The notes: a model not told the origin generated them from the letters alone. A stretch of 64,000 nucleotides of DNA from Colletes latitarsis (GCF_051014445.1 NC_135136.1:28910001-28974000); one strand, 5' to 3'. Shown: positions 11,255-23,412, counted from the stretch's first letter. A program made the numbers and translations.

Positions 11255-11720
11255 GCTTTTTCCTCGAGTTTTATTAGAATGGTAGCCAATGGGTAGGACA
11301 CAGGGCGCAGTTTGTCGGGACCTCGCACAAGTAGAAGAATTATGCATCGCGTGAGTCCAGCCGCAGGATCCAATCCTCGCGACTTCTTGCCTAGAAGGCT
11401 TCTTGGTCCCGGAGTCCCCATAAGTCATGCTAGGTGTTCCTTCGGTAATGACCGACTCCCGTCTCTCTCTCCTCTTGTGCCATTCTTCCGGCGAGCATCA
11501 GCTTCTCGTTTTACTCGCTGCGACGCCGTGATCATGGCCACGATGCACCGTCGCGAATCGTAATCTCGACGCTGCCGGTCTCTCGTCATCGAGTAAATGA
11601 CGGTTCTTCTGCTTGCGATTCAAATTGAATTTTGTTTATCCGCGGGCAAAACGCGCGGGAGTGACTGCGCGATCGTGGATGATTCTTGTCTAGTCATCCT
11701 CGGACTCGAGCTACTTTGTC
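11255..11720. other. CpG-dense island
   Basis: GC- and CpG-rich block with a short + strand pyrimidine tract near 11455-11490. Several overlapping ORFs under 85 codons on both strands, without domains. No exon can be defended. Confidence 0.4.
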
Positions 11721-11956
11721 TGTGGACTTCTTCCGCTTTCTGGCCACTCAATTAGCCTCTTGCGAATTATTTTTTTCAACATCGACCTCACGACAAACAT
11801 CTTAAGAAAAATTACCGCGTTACATCATTGGGGAAATTTAATTATAAGTATCCAATCATAATTTTTAAAATTATTACAAACGGGTTCTAACTTTAAAAAT
11901 TCCGTTCGATATTAATCGATTGCCTTTAAAGTGGGAAACTGTCGTAATGGTAATCA

Positions 11957-12131
11957 CTAAACTGCGGATATTTATGCATTTATGGGAAATTTAAATTTTC
12001 AAAAAACTACAGAATACACTTAATATGCCAAAATATAAGAAATGTTTCAAGTAAGATACTATAAAGTTCCCATTTCATTAATTCTATTAACAAAAATATG
12101 AATTTGCATAAAGATCCGCAATCTAGTGACT
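11957..12131. mobile_element. hAT-like MITE, short copy 2
   Basis: Left TAAACTGCGGATATTTATGC and right GCATAAAGATCCGCAATCTA are inverted and resemble the ends of the elements at 10358, 21266 and 37575. The body, about 175 bp, is AT-rich. Flanks GTAATCAC and GTGACTAC agree at 5 of 8 positions, compatible with an old 8-bp duplication. Confidence 0.6.
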
Positions 12132-12635
12132 ACATAACTCTAAAGTTTCTTAATAAATCAAAAAGGATATTGAGTATCGAAGTTATTTATGTTAGAATCC
12201 AATAAACATATATGTATCGGTATCACCAATCGTGGATAATTCTTGTTTAGTCATCCTTGACGCGAATTACTTTATCTCTTGATTTGTCTACACTACTCTA
12301 TTGGAAATGATCGATACCTGCTTTCGTTAGCCTAAGACATTGATTCATTGCCATTCGATTAGCTTTTTCAGGGATTTTGTTAAAAAGAATTATAAATACA
12401 AACTGACGTTAATTTAAATCTAACGAAGTACATTATATCGTCATATTACAATTCAATCGACTTTATTTTGTTCGGATTTCAACACTCAACTTTGTACGAC
12501 TGTTCTCAGGCATAGTGAAAAGTGCTAGAACGATTCAAGCACAAAGAATGCTGATTATAGCACTCGTAAGCATCGTTCAATTTTATCACAAACTTGTGCA
12601 TCGGGTTATACGATTACTTTTTAAATTAAAAAAAG
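12132..12635. other. AT-rich spacer
   Basis: No gene or repeat terminus recognised between the hAT-like MITE and the mariner element. Confidence 0.5.
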
Positions 12636-12637
12636 TA

Positions 12638-13903
12638 TTAGGAGGTTGCATTGAAAGCCGCTGGTCACGTTTAGATGGCTCTATCTGTGTATGCTGTGGA
12701 CAGTGATAGATGTCTCTCATGTCACTTTAAAGTGTAAACATTTCCCACTAAAATTCAGTCATCAGACACCATTGTTTGTTTAAAGTGCTTTTGTATCGCT
12801 GAATTAAAATGGAACGCGATAAGTTATTCTTTCGATGTGTACTTTTGCACTACTTAGATTTAAAGAAAAGTGCAGCCGAAGCTCATCGATTGCTTGCGAA
12901 AACTTATGGTGAATCAGAAACAGTATGTAGAGATTGGTTTCGACGATTCATAAGTGGTAATTGTGATGTTCACGACAAGCAACGGCCAGGTCAATCGAAA
13001 AAGTTTGAAGATGAACAACTGGGAGCTCTATTGGAAGAGAACCCTGCTCAAACACTCAAAGAATTGGCTCAACAACTCAAAGTCGATAAACCGTCTATTT
13101 CACGACGTTTACATTCCATGGGAAAGATACAGAAAGAAGGGCAATGGCTGCCACATGAACTGACCGAAAATGCCATTGCTAATCGTTTAAACATCTCGAT
13201 TTCTTTACTTGCAAGGCATAGAAAGAAGAGTTTCTTGTGGCGTATCGTGGTTGGCGATGAAAAATGGATTTATTTTGACTATCCAAAACGCAAGAAATCA
13301 TGGATTGACCCTGGCCAACCATCAACGTCGACATCAAAGCGAAACACCCACGGTCATAAAGCAATGCTCTCTGTTTGGTGGAATATAGAGGGTGTTGTTT
13401 ACTATGAGGTGCTGAAACCGAACGAAACAATTACTGCAGAACGCTACCGACAATAATTGGAGCGTTTAAATCAGAACTTGATGCAAAAACAACCATCAAT
13501 TGCGTCAAATCGCCGAAAAGTGATTCTCCTCCATGACAACGCTCGGCCCCATGTTGCTATAGTTGTGAAGCAAACATTGATGAAGCTGGAATGGGAGGGT
13601 CTCCCGCACCCAGCGTCCTCTCCGGATCTGGCCCCAAGTGATTTTCATCTTTTTCGATCAATGCAACACGCTTTGGAAGACACACATTTCCATAATTACG
13701 AAGAAGTTAAAAATTGGGCTACTGAATGGTTTGATTCAAAAGATAGTGTTCTTTCGTCACGGGATACAACTGTTGTCAGAAAAATGGGAGAAAGTCATAG
13801 CTTCCGAGGTCAAATACTTTGATTAAGGTAATAATACATTTTATTACTGAAATAGATGTTCAAAGATCACAAAAAAACAGCGGATTTCAATGCAACCACC
13901 TAA
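12638..13903 (+). mobile_element. mariner element, full length
   Basis: A 1266-bp element with 28-bp terminal inverted repeats: left TTAGGAGGTTGCATTGAAAG and right, inverted, TTAGGTGGTTGCATTGAAAT, differing at three positions over 28 bp. TA precedes (12636-12637) and follows (13904-13905), the mariner target duplication. It encloses a nearly complete transposase gene at 12809-13826. Confidence 0.95.
12809..13826 (+). pseudogene. mariner transposase, one stop and one frameshift
   Basis: The ATG at 12809 opens a mariner transposase that would cut and paste the element at TA sites. Seen in order: the N-terminal paired helix-turn-helix region (residues about 1-110), the linker WLPHEL (113-118), first catalytic Asp in VVGDEKW (residue 150), second in LLHDNARPH (243), and third in SPDLAPSDFHLF (278), giving the D,D34D spacing that defines mariner. 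A TAA at 13454-13456 (codon 216) stands where relatives have a sense codon, and near 13745 the reading shifts by one base, after which the C-terminal GIQLLSEKWEKVIAS is read to the TAA ending at 13826. Two lesions in about 340 codons mean recent inactivation. The rest of the catalytic core is intact. Translation through these lesions is unlikely, so the copy is probably non-autonomous. Confidence 0.93.
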
Positions 13904-14029
13904 TATTTATTAAAAACTATTCTAGTGGAAGAAGAACCGTACACACGCAAATACCTAATAATGTCAATTTGGTTGAAGTAAAATGCTTTCTTGCGACAAA
14001 AGTGATTAACAGAGGTTTGGCAACCCCCG

Positions 14030-14580
14030 TTGAAGGAACCCACTAGTTCCGGTAGCAATGGCACGCCACGAGCGTGGAATACCACCGAAAACGGAGTTCA
14101 TTATTCACGATCTTTTCCCCGAAACGGCCAACAAAGCGTTCGCAATAAAATAATTTCCACTTAACCTCCGACGACCCTGGACGGGGTTCCAGCGACTGAA
14201 ACCGCAGCGGTCGACGAATAAAAGGGAGCCACGGCCAGAGTCGTTCTGTGAGAACGCAGACGCCGGGATCGAAGGCGACGGGGGCTTGGAACTCTTGGTA
14301 TTTCGGGTTTTGCGAGCGTCCTCGAATTAAATGCATCGCTAATGAGCCGCTCGTGAAATTGCGTCGCGGCACGCCGACCGCTCGAGTGCGTCACGCATTT
14401 GCCACCTTTAACGAGCGTGCTTAATAGGGACGAAGCCGAGTAATCGCGCCGGAAAGAAAAACGCCGATAAATCACCGGCCAACCGGCCACCATGCAAAAC
14501 CACCTAATAGAAAACTGTCGGATGTACTCCCGAAGCATTGTTTCTCGCTTGTCGCCATTAAATACCATATCTGACGTAAC
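14030..14580. other. CpG-dense island
   Basis: CpG-rich block directly after the mariner. Minus-strand ORFs of 109 and 135 codons overlap in two frames and show no domain, so they are probably due to scarcity of stops. Confidence 0.4.
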
Positions 14581-14725
14581 TTTTAAACGTGTCTCTGCTG
14601 AAAATGGTTCGTGAGACTTCGACTACTTTAAAGGTAGCGATCGACGACTGTGCTAGCTACTTTTATTGAGAATAAAGATAATACAAATGAGGGCTCCGAC
14701 AGGATAAAGGATTATACATTAAATA

Positions 14726-15172
14726 TTAGATTATTCGGAAAGTTCGTTTCAAATCTTGTACAATATTTTATTTAACGTACAACTTCACTGAATCAAATAT
14801 GCACCGTTTTGTTCTATGATCTTGATCCATCTTTTGAATAACTGCATAATATCTTTGCACCAAAAAGGAGGTTCTTCACTTCTGAAAAATAAATGTGATT
14901 TTTAAGCTCTTCGATCGAATTTTTTGTTACGAAGAAAATTTTTTAGTGAAAGAAACAGGTGAGATAGGACGTCTCTGTCGAAGTCAAATCATTTTTTTTG
15001 TATGAATATTATGTGACGATAATGAATTTTTTGATTATCCACGATTCTATTTAATTTCTATCAAAAGAAACGCAATTAGTAAAGCCTGTGAAGTTATGTT
15101 AGTTAAGTAACACATCCAAGAATGCTTGTTTATTGCTATATTAAAATTCGACGAACTTTCCGAACAACCTAA
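14726..15172 (-). mobile_element. Internally deleted mariner, mellifera-type termini
   Basis: Left TTAGATTATTCGGAAAGTTC and right, inverted, TTAGGTTGTTCGGAAAGTTC are matching termini, with TA at 14724-14725 and 15173-15174. These resemble the ends of the mellifera mariner subfamily (from memory). On the minus strand a C-terminal transposase remnant, FKRWIKIIEQNGAYLIQ, ends at a stop at 14785-14787; upstream NFLRNKKFD is readable before an internal stop. At 447 bp most of the gene, including all three catalytic Asp boxes, is missing. Confidence 0.8.
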
Positions 15173-15179
15173 TAAATAG

Positions 15180-16030
15180 GTAAGTTAAAGGTACTAACAA
15201 TGAACGCGCATCGATGCTTAAAACTTCTAGAAAAATCAGGGACATATCAAGGTGGAGGCTATAAGTGAGGTAAAGGAATAGTGAACTGTTGTCCTAGCAA
15301 GGTGAAGATATTAGTAGTTGACCATACCTGTACTTGGAATTACAGTCTCCCAACAGTTGGCAATGAAGGCAAAGTGAACGCCTCTAGCAGTGATTTTTTA
15401 TTTGTTTCCTAAACTTAGCCTTTCCTTCTTTCTTAATACAAGTCTTCTTAATAAAGTGTCATATGTTTTACTTTACCATCATTTAAATAACCAACACTTG
15501 CCACATCCAGAGAAAAAGAAGATGAAAAGAGTTCTAACCAAACACCTTACCTTAGGTAATGTGAAAATATATATCAGTATTTAATATTTATAGAAAGAAA
15601 GGATGAAAATAGAAGCAGTAACAAGGTTTTAAGGTAAGATAAAGGTACCGATAAGATCATGTGCTTAACATTTCCTAAGGTAAAGAATTGATTAGTATTA
15701 CTTCCAGAAGAAAAGAATGGCGATAAGGAACCTAGCAAGGTGAAAACAATAGGTAAGGCACTAATAGTTGATCTTTACCAAGTACCAGTGCTTGATATTT
15801 ACAGAAAAATGGGATGAGAATAAAGGTCCTAGCAATTGTACAGATCCTAGGTTAGAGAAAGGTATCATGCTCTGGTGCTTGACATTTCTAGAAACTAAAA
15901 ATAAAAATAAGGACCTTAACGATATAAACCCCCTACTCTAGTTAAAAAAGGACAATGGAAGTAAAGATCATAGGTTATAATCATCGGTTATATTTATAGG
16001 AGTAATCAACTCTGACAGTAATAGGAGTTG
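15180..16030. repeat. Degenerate tandem array (AAGGTAAGATAAAGGTACC-like)
   Basis: Phrases such as AAGGTAAGATAAAGGTACC, AAGGACCTAGCAAGGTGAA and GTGCTTGACATTTCTAGAAA recur in varied form about every 90-130 bp. The units are diverged and indels are common, so unit length is uncertain. No coding content. Confidence 0.45.
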
Positions 16031-16393
16031 ATCGTACATGTTGTCAGGACGCGAAGTATTATTTTTAAAGATTATTTTAATGTATATCCAAACTGAGTCC
16101 GTTGCCCAGGTTTATAGCTTGAACAATCAACAGTTTTATCTGGTAATATTTGTACGTAGCTACGAATTTTTCATAAGAAAACATTGCAATTAAACCATTA
16201 ACCTGGAATAACAAAAATGGCCGCTACAACCCCTAAAATTTAAACACAATTTTAGCAACACTCAGTAATGTGATGAAATTATGTCTGCAGAAGTGACAAG
16301 GTGGAGGATTCGACTTTGAGACGAAATTCTCTCACTTCAACCAGAGATCAACCGTTGTTTCTGACCGCATAACCTGTCCAACGTTATATACTA
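16031..16393. other. AT-rich spacer
   Basis: Nothing recognised before the LTR-like block. Confidence 0.45.
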
Positions 16394-16686
16394 TGTTGGA
16401 TGACTAATACGACCATAGAAACACCATTCAATCACATCACAAACATTACTCATTCAAACATCCTAATCACGATTTTTAATCCTTACTCATCCTGAACCTC
16501 CCACCCTTCCTGAGTCACACTGCCCCTTGACCATCGTCCCTACCTCTACCTATCTCCAGCAATATAGTATATAAAAGCTTGCAATATCGAAGAATCTTCA
16601 GAAAGTCTAGTACTTAGTCGACCTAATACAAGTTGTACGAGTTTTTTAAGAAAATAAAGTGTTGTCAATTCTACTGGAATCCAACA
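16394..16686 (+). mobile_element. Putative solo LTR, 293 bp
   Basis: Begins TGTTGGA and ends TCCAACA, a perfect 7-bp inverted TG...CA terminus. It contains a TATA box (TATATAAAAG, near 16568) followed about 85 bp later by a polyadenylation signal (AATAAA at 16653-16658), the order expected of an LTR in + orientation. Flanks ACTA and ACTG agree at 3 of 4 bases, so the target duplication is only suggestive. No internal retrotransposon region adjoins it. Confidence 0.5.
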
Positions 16687-16919
16687 ACTGAGCTTGTCAT
16701 TATTATCGTTATAATAAACTTATTCGTTATATAAAAGCTTTGCTTATTCAAAAAAAAACTCACATTTTAATGCTAATTTAAAAAGTAAGCTTCTGACTAA
16801 TCCTTTTTATCAGTAATTCATTAACTACCGTAGATTAAATAATATAGTTACGGTTTATTGCATACATTATTTCTTTGATATTCGCAGTTTGGTAGGCGGA
16901 TACCTGGTTATTGACGTAA
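16687..16919. other. AT-rich spacer
   Basis: Nothing recognised. Confidence 0.45.
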
Positions 16920-17340
16920 GGGATTGCTTAACCAAATCCGTGGAGGGGAAACTCCTCCACGTTGTGTTCGAATAATTTCATTCGCAACACCTCACGCGAA
17001 CGTACGAAGAAGCGTATTATTATTCCGTTATTAATCAAGTTTTCTTGCCACGCAGGCCGGTAGCGAGATGCCCTTCTTGCGTGGCAGCAGAGCAAACACC
17101 ACGGCGAGTTATCGACGCAAGAATATGATGCATGGGGCGCCATGCGGCGTCAACCGTTTCTTGCGAACAGCGTGGCTAATGTCTGGAAACCGATTACACG
17201 CGGTGCGTGCACACCGAACACGGACACGGTGTAAGAGTTGAAACCGTTGGATTCTGTTTTCCAGAATCTCTGCTGCGACGCATTTCACTTCACGCTGCCA
17301 GCGTGATAATCGTCCAAGTAGCGGGAAGCGCGTTAACTTC
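16920..17340. other. CpG-dense island
   Basis: CpG-rich block with overlapping short ORFs on both strands (69-91 codons), none with a recognisable motif. Confidence 0.4.
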
Positions 17341-18749
17341 GAATCAAATAGTTTCCTGCTTGTCTTCGAGCTTTTTCTACGCAATTTCTACTACAGCAAC
17401 AGATTCTTTATTATAGGTCATCTTCTCTAGTTAATCTAGATAATTATATTATATACTATGTTAACAGATTTTTCTTTCATTTTCTAACGGAACGAGCAAG
17501 GTTGTGTTTATACAAATCAATTGTCGAGTATCTCAGAATATTTGACAATTTTTTTTCAATCATCCGGTGTGTTCGATCATTCGAATATAGAAGAATTTGA
17601 AAGAATTTTAGTGGCCTCAAACTCACGCGTGAAAAGAGGTAGCTCTAACGCACTCACTGTCTATAGCCCGTATATGGGTCACAGCACCATGCTATTGAAT
17701 ACGCCGCTGAGAGATCAGACAGTGAACGTGCTGATTTATGGATTCCTCGAAAATTATGAATTTATATTTATATATATATTCATAAAATGTAATGCAAATT
17801 TTCAGTTCTGTGAGATTCCTTGAGGACACACAAGGTATTCGTAAAAAATATTTCACAACCATTGCATAATATAAAATACAAGATAAAACGCCATTTATCT
17901 AAAATTCGAAGTACAACCGAAACGACAGCGATTCTCCGTGTAAAAACAAATTAAAAATGTTGTATACAAGGCTTTGTTTTCAAGAAAGTCTATCATAAAT
18001 ATGTCTAGTATGCGATTGATAAATTGTGAGAACAATTTATGTAAAGTGCCTGTTCATTGTTTTAGCGTTTGTAAACATTTATAGCAGCATACCATTATCT
18101 GTTTTCCGTCGATTATACTATGATCTAACTAGTAAAACCGGTTAAAAGAGATAATGCCACCAGCAATGTTTACAAGCGCCAACACGAATAGAAACAATGA
18201 ATAATGGACAGACATGTCTGCCGGAGTCGCATTCAATTGCAGATAAACCTGACATCATTTTTAAAATCGATTTTCTCGAAACGAGTTAACTTTGCAATAC
18301 TACACTTATAAAAAATCTCGTTAATATTATACTTGTAAGAATGGCAAATAAATACATGAAATAAATAAATGGGGAATACGGAACCCTTTATAATCTTCTA
18401 AAATTAAAACTTCGTTCAGAAAACACATCACAGGATTTTTTACATCAATTTTTACAATTTTTTTGTTATTCATTGTGAACTTTTCATGGAACACAAACAG
18501 ATTCATTTTACCACTTAGACAATGAAGTTAAATATTTCGACATTGGCAAACATATAACATTCATGCTAATTAAATAAGCGTTAAATTATCATAAATTCAA
18601 CAGATGGGAATAAAACTTTTTCGATTATAACTCGACGTTCCTAACTTACAAATTAAATCTCGAAATTAGAATATAACAAAAAATATGAAATATATACAGA
18701 GATGAGCAGATGCAAGTAAATTATAAAAAAAACAAATAACAATTCGTAA
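17341..18749. other. AT-rich spacer
   Basis: A 100-codon + strand ORF at 17521-17823 opens with TTG and has no recognisable features. Otherwise no gene or repeat terminus seen. Confidence 0.5.
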
Positions 18750-19620
18750 AAATTGCCCGCTGCGATATTTGGGGAGGGCTTCGAGGAGGTTGAGAAACGC
18801 TGCCTCGGGGAATTCGAATGCAAAACAGTCGGCGGAAAGAAAAAAAAAAAAAATCTTCAACCATATTTCTGCGACGTAACGCACTCGAAGTTTTGCTCGG
18901 CGAGCTCCAAAAATTGGCAAACATTTCGCGCGTATATCCAAGAACCGATCTCCGCGAAAGAAAGCTGCTGATAAGATACGAGCGGGCAACGCGGCGTTTC
19001 GTAATTAATAGCGTCGCTCGAAGCCAGGAAACACAGTTTCAGGGTGACGAGATTTACTACTTAAGCAACCGATAGGGGCACCCAGCGGGGAAAAAACATT
19101 CGATATGACACGGCAGACGCGAAGAGGAAGGGTAGGAGAGAATAAAAGGGGACAGAGCGCGCGGGGGGCACTATATCAATGTAATTGACGTAAAGCCATG
19201 GCGTCCTCGACGACCTTTCACCACGAAGCATATCTACCGTTATCGTCTTCCGTGGTTCCTGCTTTCGAGCTGCATTTCCTGAAAGCGCGTACCAACACGC
19301 CGATCGACGATCATCTCGAATAAAACGCAACAGGCAACGACGTTCGATAGAGCATCCAGGAGACGAATGCTTCACTCGGGGGATATCGATCTCTCGTCGG
19401 TCATTTTACAGGCCCCCGATGGCAGATTAGATCTCCCAACGACCGTCTAGCAGGCTTCGATAAAAATCGATGTGCTTCGACGATTTCAATCTATCCTTGA
19501 TCGCCCAGCGAAATCTGAAAGCGATGAATTAACGCGAGATCGTTCGAACTGGATTTCATGGCTGAGGTACTACGTTTTCTACGTCCTCGACCAAGGAGGA
19601 GTATCTCGAGTGCTTGTCTC
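18750..19620. other. CpG-dense island
   Basis: CpG-rich from about 18760 with a run of A near 18840 and strongly CpG-dense parts at 18890-19420. ORFs on both strands overlap and lack domains. May be a regulatory or transcribed non-coding segment. Confidence 0.4.
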
Positions 19621-19904
19621 TTTAGATTTTGCACGTTAACTATGAAAAAATATAGTAGCAGAATCATTGTGTAGCATTTTCTATTTTTTTATTACTTGAT
19701 ATTCATTGTTTTGATCTTCGAGCAAAATATTTTAAACTGTTATTCCATTAATATTGTTGACTCCCACAAAGTTCGTGGAGACGATTTATCTAGCAAATAG
19801 ATAATTATAATATCTATTTCCAAACACATTAATTTATTAACAAATATATATATACAAAGATAACGTGTTAACAGGAATTGTAACAATGGTTCGTTTTCTT
19901 GATA

Positions 19905-20800
19905 TACAGGGTGTTCGGCCACCCCTGGGAAAAATTTTAATGGGGGATTCTAGAGGCCAAAATAAGACGAAAATCAAGAATACCAATTTGTTGATGAAGG
20001 CTTTGTTAAACAGTTATTAACGTTTAAAGTTCCGGCCATACTGAATTTTTTTCTCGAAAATGCGTAAGATTTCGGGGGTATGTCTATGCACCAAAAATGA
20101 TTGTAATTGACCCCCGCAACCGAAAATAATTTTTCCAAAATGATTTGAAATTTTTTTTTCGTCGAAAAATTTAGGCACCTACCCCCTGTCGATTTTTCTT
20201 AAAAATTCGTTTTTCATTTTTAGTAATTTTGTTTGACGCCCTACGGAAAAGTTGTCTAATACTTTTTTGTAGGTACCCACGAGCTCTATTTCAGAAAAAA
20301 GTTTCATTGAAATATATTCACAATTGTAGGAATTATGGCTGTTTGAAAATTGAACCATTTTTATGGGGTTTTTTTCATTTTGCGGGGTCAAGGACCAACT
20401 TTTCGAATAGTTTTGCGATTTTTACAAATTCTTCATCAAAATACGCGTAGTTTGTTTTTTTAAACATTAAAATCGTCCAATCCATTCAGAAGTTATGACG
20501 TTTTAAAGATTTGCATGAAATTCGAGCATACATTTCTGGCCAGAAATTATATTTTCAGTAAGGAATTTTTTTCTCGAAACTGAGTAGGATTTCGGGGGTA
20601 TGTGTGTTGGCCAAAAATGCTTGCAATTGACCGTTACAACTAAAAATAATTTTTCCAAGACGATTCGAAAGTCTTTTTTTCACTGAAAACTTTCAGCACT
20701 TACTCGAATTTTTTTCTCGAAAGTGGGTAGGATTTCGGAAGTATGTGTATTCACCAAAAATGATTGTAATTGACCTCCGCAACCGAAAATAATTTTTCTC
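19905..20800 (-). mobile_element. CAGGGTGTTCGGCC-family element, copy C, right end missing
   Basis: TATA then CAGGGTGTTCGGCC at the left. Homology to copy A runs to about 20800, where it stops inside an internal module, and no CACCCTG terminus follows. The recurring ORF is open on the minus strand at 20179-20391 with an ATG before VQFSNSHNSYN. Confidence 0.8.
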
Positions 20801-20989
20801 TGAAAAATTTGAATCTGAAAATAATATCTCTGTGTCGAATTTTGAGATTGAAATATCAGAATTAAATATAAAATTTGTTTGATATTTATTCAGTCGTTTT
20901 GATATAATCATGCTAACACACACATTTAAAGAACACATTTTTTAAATCCAAAGATGATCGAGGGCATACAGTTTTCGTTTCATTTTGGC

Positions 20990-21240
20990 ATAAAAAATTA
21001 TCCCACATTCACTGCCAGATCAAAACCAAGATCAAAACCGTACAAAATTCTGCAAGATTAAAATTTTGTAAAGTATATGATTTAAAATTTGTTTCAGTAC
21101 TTATGTTTGTACAAATTTATTTCCCTCAACATCTCAACTTGAGAATTAATTTTTCTAGTTCCATACAAAAATTGATAGCTAACATGGCAGACAAAGTGTT
21201 AATGCTTCTACCAGTATTGAGCACACTTTAGTTCCGAGCA
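20990..21240 (+). repeat. Dispersed repeat R, copy 2
   Basis: Shares CAACTTGAGAATTAATTTTT and CTAGTTCCATA with the inverse of 2340-2390, and a more distant match at 60380-60470. Borders uncertain. Confidence 0.45.
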
Positions 21241-21265
21241 ACAAATAAAAATTCTTTAAATTCAA

Positions 21266-22185
21266 AAGTAGATTGCGGATGTTTATGCAAATTCATATTT
21301 TTATTAATATAATTAATGATATGTGAGTTTTATACAGGATTGTCTCAACCCCTAAATGTAATAATTCGTATCTTACTTCAAGTATTATATCTTTGCATAT
21401 TAAGGGAATATTGCTGTCTAGGCTGTCATTTCTTTGGCCTTTCTTCGTGATTTTTTTTTTTAACGACAGGTAGGTTGTTTTGTACTGACATTTTGCAGAA
21501 ATATTTATTTGTCTTATAGGTATGTTTAGTATTTTTTCCATCAAAAAATATTAAAAATAGCGAGAGTTATAGCTCCTTGTTTAAAAAAACGCATTTAAAC
21601 TGGCTTACATGATATTTCAAGATCTAGCAGACCGATTTACTTCAAATTTGGAGAGAATATTCAGCAGACACGCCTTTATCGCTGGAACTAGAGATTTAAA
21701 AAAATATTAAGTTTTACTATTTTTTTTAATACGCTAAAGACAAGAGAACGATTAAAAAATAGAAATTCGAAACTTGAAGTGTCGCCATTTGTTTATTTAT
21801 CAGGATTTTGACTTCTCCCTAGTTTCTGCTATAACTACAACCTTCCCTATGAAGATACATTAGCCCCCTCTGTTTCTGATTAGCGGCTCGGCTGGAATCC
21901 TGGAAGCCCATTGGAGCACCTTTTCCAGAAGAGTCATTAAATAAGAAGTTATAATTCCCACAATTTTTAATATTTTTCCATGAAAAAAATATTGTACATG
22001 CTTATAAGAAGAATAAATACATCTACAAAGTCTCAGTACAAAATAGCCTACCTATCATTAAAAAAAAATCACAAAAAGGACCGTAAAACTGACAGTCTAG
22101 GCAGCAATACCTCCTTAAGTGCATTTTATAGTTTTTTGAGAATTAAAGTTTCCCATAAATGCATAAATATCCACAGTCTATTCAT
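21266..22185. mobile_element. hAT-like foldback element, copy 3
   Basis: Left TAGATTGCGGATGTTTATGC and right GCATAAATATCCACAGTCTA are inverted ends, flanked by TTCAAAAG and TTCATAAG (7 of 8 alike), which supports a hAT-type 8-bp duplication. Long arms are inverted: 21400-21560 mirrors 21950-22120 (GCTGTCTAGGCTGTCA against TGACAGTCTAGGCAGC). Each arm carries a mirrored ORF (83 codons minus, 70 codons plus) sharing QYK, YLSLKK and DSL..N; these follow from the inverted repeat. Confidence 0.65.
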
Positions 22186-22289
22186 AAGTTAAATGAATGA
22201 AACTTCATTCGTGAATAGACTCCATCGACGCAAATTTACAAAGAAATATAAAATTTTTATTCGAAGATAAAATTAGCTCGATTGCTAGT

Positions 22290-22760
22290 TTCCAACACCT
22301 GTTGCCGAATGCCTGTAGATCGTAATCGCGATACGGTAGCGCGAAATACCCGGTTGGAAATCGTCTGGAATGGTGATAGATCTCGAGGGAAGGTAGCTAT
22401 TCTCGAAATTCGCGTCGACGCTCGCGATCGACTCGCGGCATTAAGAATTTCACCGAACACGGCCCGTAAAGGGGCTGGCACTACTCCATATACGTGGTTC
22501 GTTATTGGCGTAACCTGTTGCAGGATCAGAAAACTCGCGGAGCCGAACTTTACGATCTTAGTCCCCACATGGGAAGTGCGGTTGACAGCGGTCGTCATTA
22601 GAGTTTCATTGCCGCCATTGCGAAACGCGCCGGCATACATGTATAATTGGCCCCCCGCGGGGTACCGGCACGAAATTTTATACGGGCTTATACGCCAATA
22701 CGCGTTCGCATATCGCCGTCTACGGACACCGCGATTTCCTGGTCAGTATCGCTTCGAGTC
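22290..22760. other. CpG-dense island, open on both strands
   Basis: ORFs of 168 codons (+, 22282-22788, TTG start) and 127 codons (-, 22257-22640) overlap almost fully. Neither has a domain or splice context that I recognise. Two long antisense ORFs in one CpG-rich block are best explained by lack of stop codons. Confidence 0.4.
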
Positions 22761-22876
22761 TTGCCTTTTATCCCTTCTCATTTTTTAATATCAAAATTCA
22801 ATTTCTCTCCTATTACTTCATCCTTCCTTAGAATCTTTCACTTCGATTAAACGTGCTACTCGTATTCTCTTCCACT

Positions 22877-22881
22877 ATAGT
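22877..22881. repeat. Target-site duplication, left (ATAGT)
   Basis: Five bases ATAGT immediately before the solo LTR; the same five follow it at 23413-23417. Confidence 0.75.
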
Positions 22882-23412
22882 TGCTGAAAATTCCAACATT
22901 TTACTACCGGACACGTCATTTAGTTCAATATTACTTGATTTGGTCATCTAGCAATAGTACCTTATTTTACAAAAGCAATTGTCATACCCTAAAGCCATCA
23001 AGTCATATTTAATTAGTTTCAAGGGGTAATTTGGGCCCATCTATCTGCCCCTTGGGACCGCGGACACCTACCCCCGTACAATTCTCAGTGGGTGGGATTT
23101 CGAGTGTCGAGAGGACTGGTCCACGAGGGATGGACAAAGTTTTGATTGGTTAATAGAATCTCCACCTATTTTGAAATGAGTATATAATTACGAGCAGAAC
23201 ATGACACTTCAAGTTACACAAGAATCTTTACAAGTGACATCCAGAACAGAACCGAGTTAGAACAGAACAGTTACAGTTACACAAGAACATTGAAACGTTA
23301 ATTGTTAACACCTGTATATATATTTGTTAATAAATTTAAAGTATTTGTAATTAGGTATTGGACTTATCTATTACTAAATAACTCGGCCCCACGAATCTAG
23401 TGGGAGCCTACA
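22882..23412 (+). mobile_element. Solo LTR, 531 bp
   Basis: Starts TGCTGAAAATTCC, ends GGGAGCCTACA (TG...CA), flanked by an exact 5-bp duplication ATAGT. It holds a TATA element (GAGTATATAATTAC near 23180) and AATAAA (near 23329), so transcription would be left to right. A related, damaged copy lies at 34428-35060. A 5-bp duplication fits Ty3/gypsy, copia or BEL/Pao; no internal genes remain to choose between them. A solo LTR arises by recombination between the two LTRs of a provirus-like copy. Confidence 0.8.

Noticed and set aside
17521..17823. 100-codon + strand ORF
   Set aside because: TTG start and no recognisable feature.
22257..22788. 168-codon (+) and 127-codon (-) ORFs
   Set aside because: Fully overlapping antisense frames in CpG-rich DNA. 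The + frame opens with TTG and neither has motifs.
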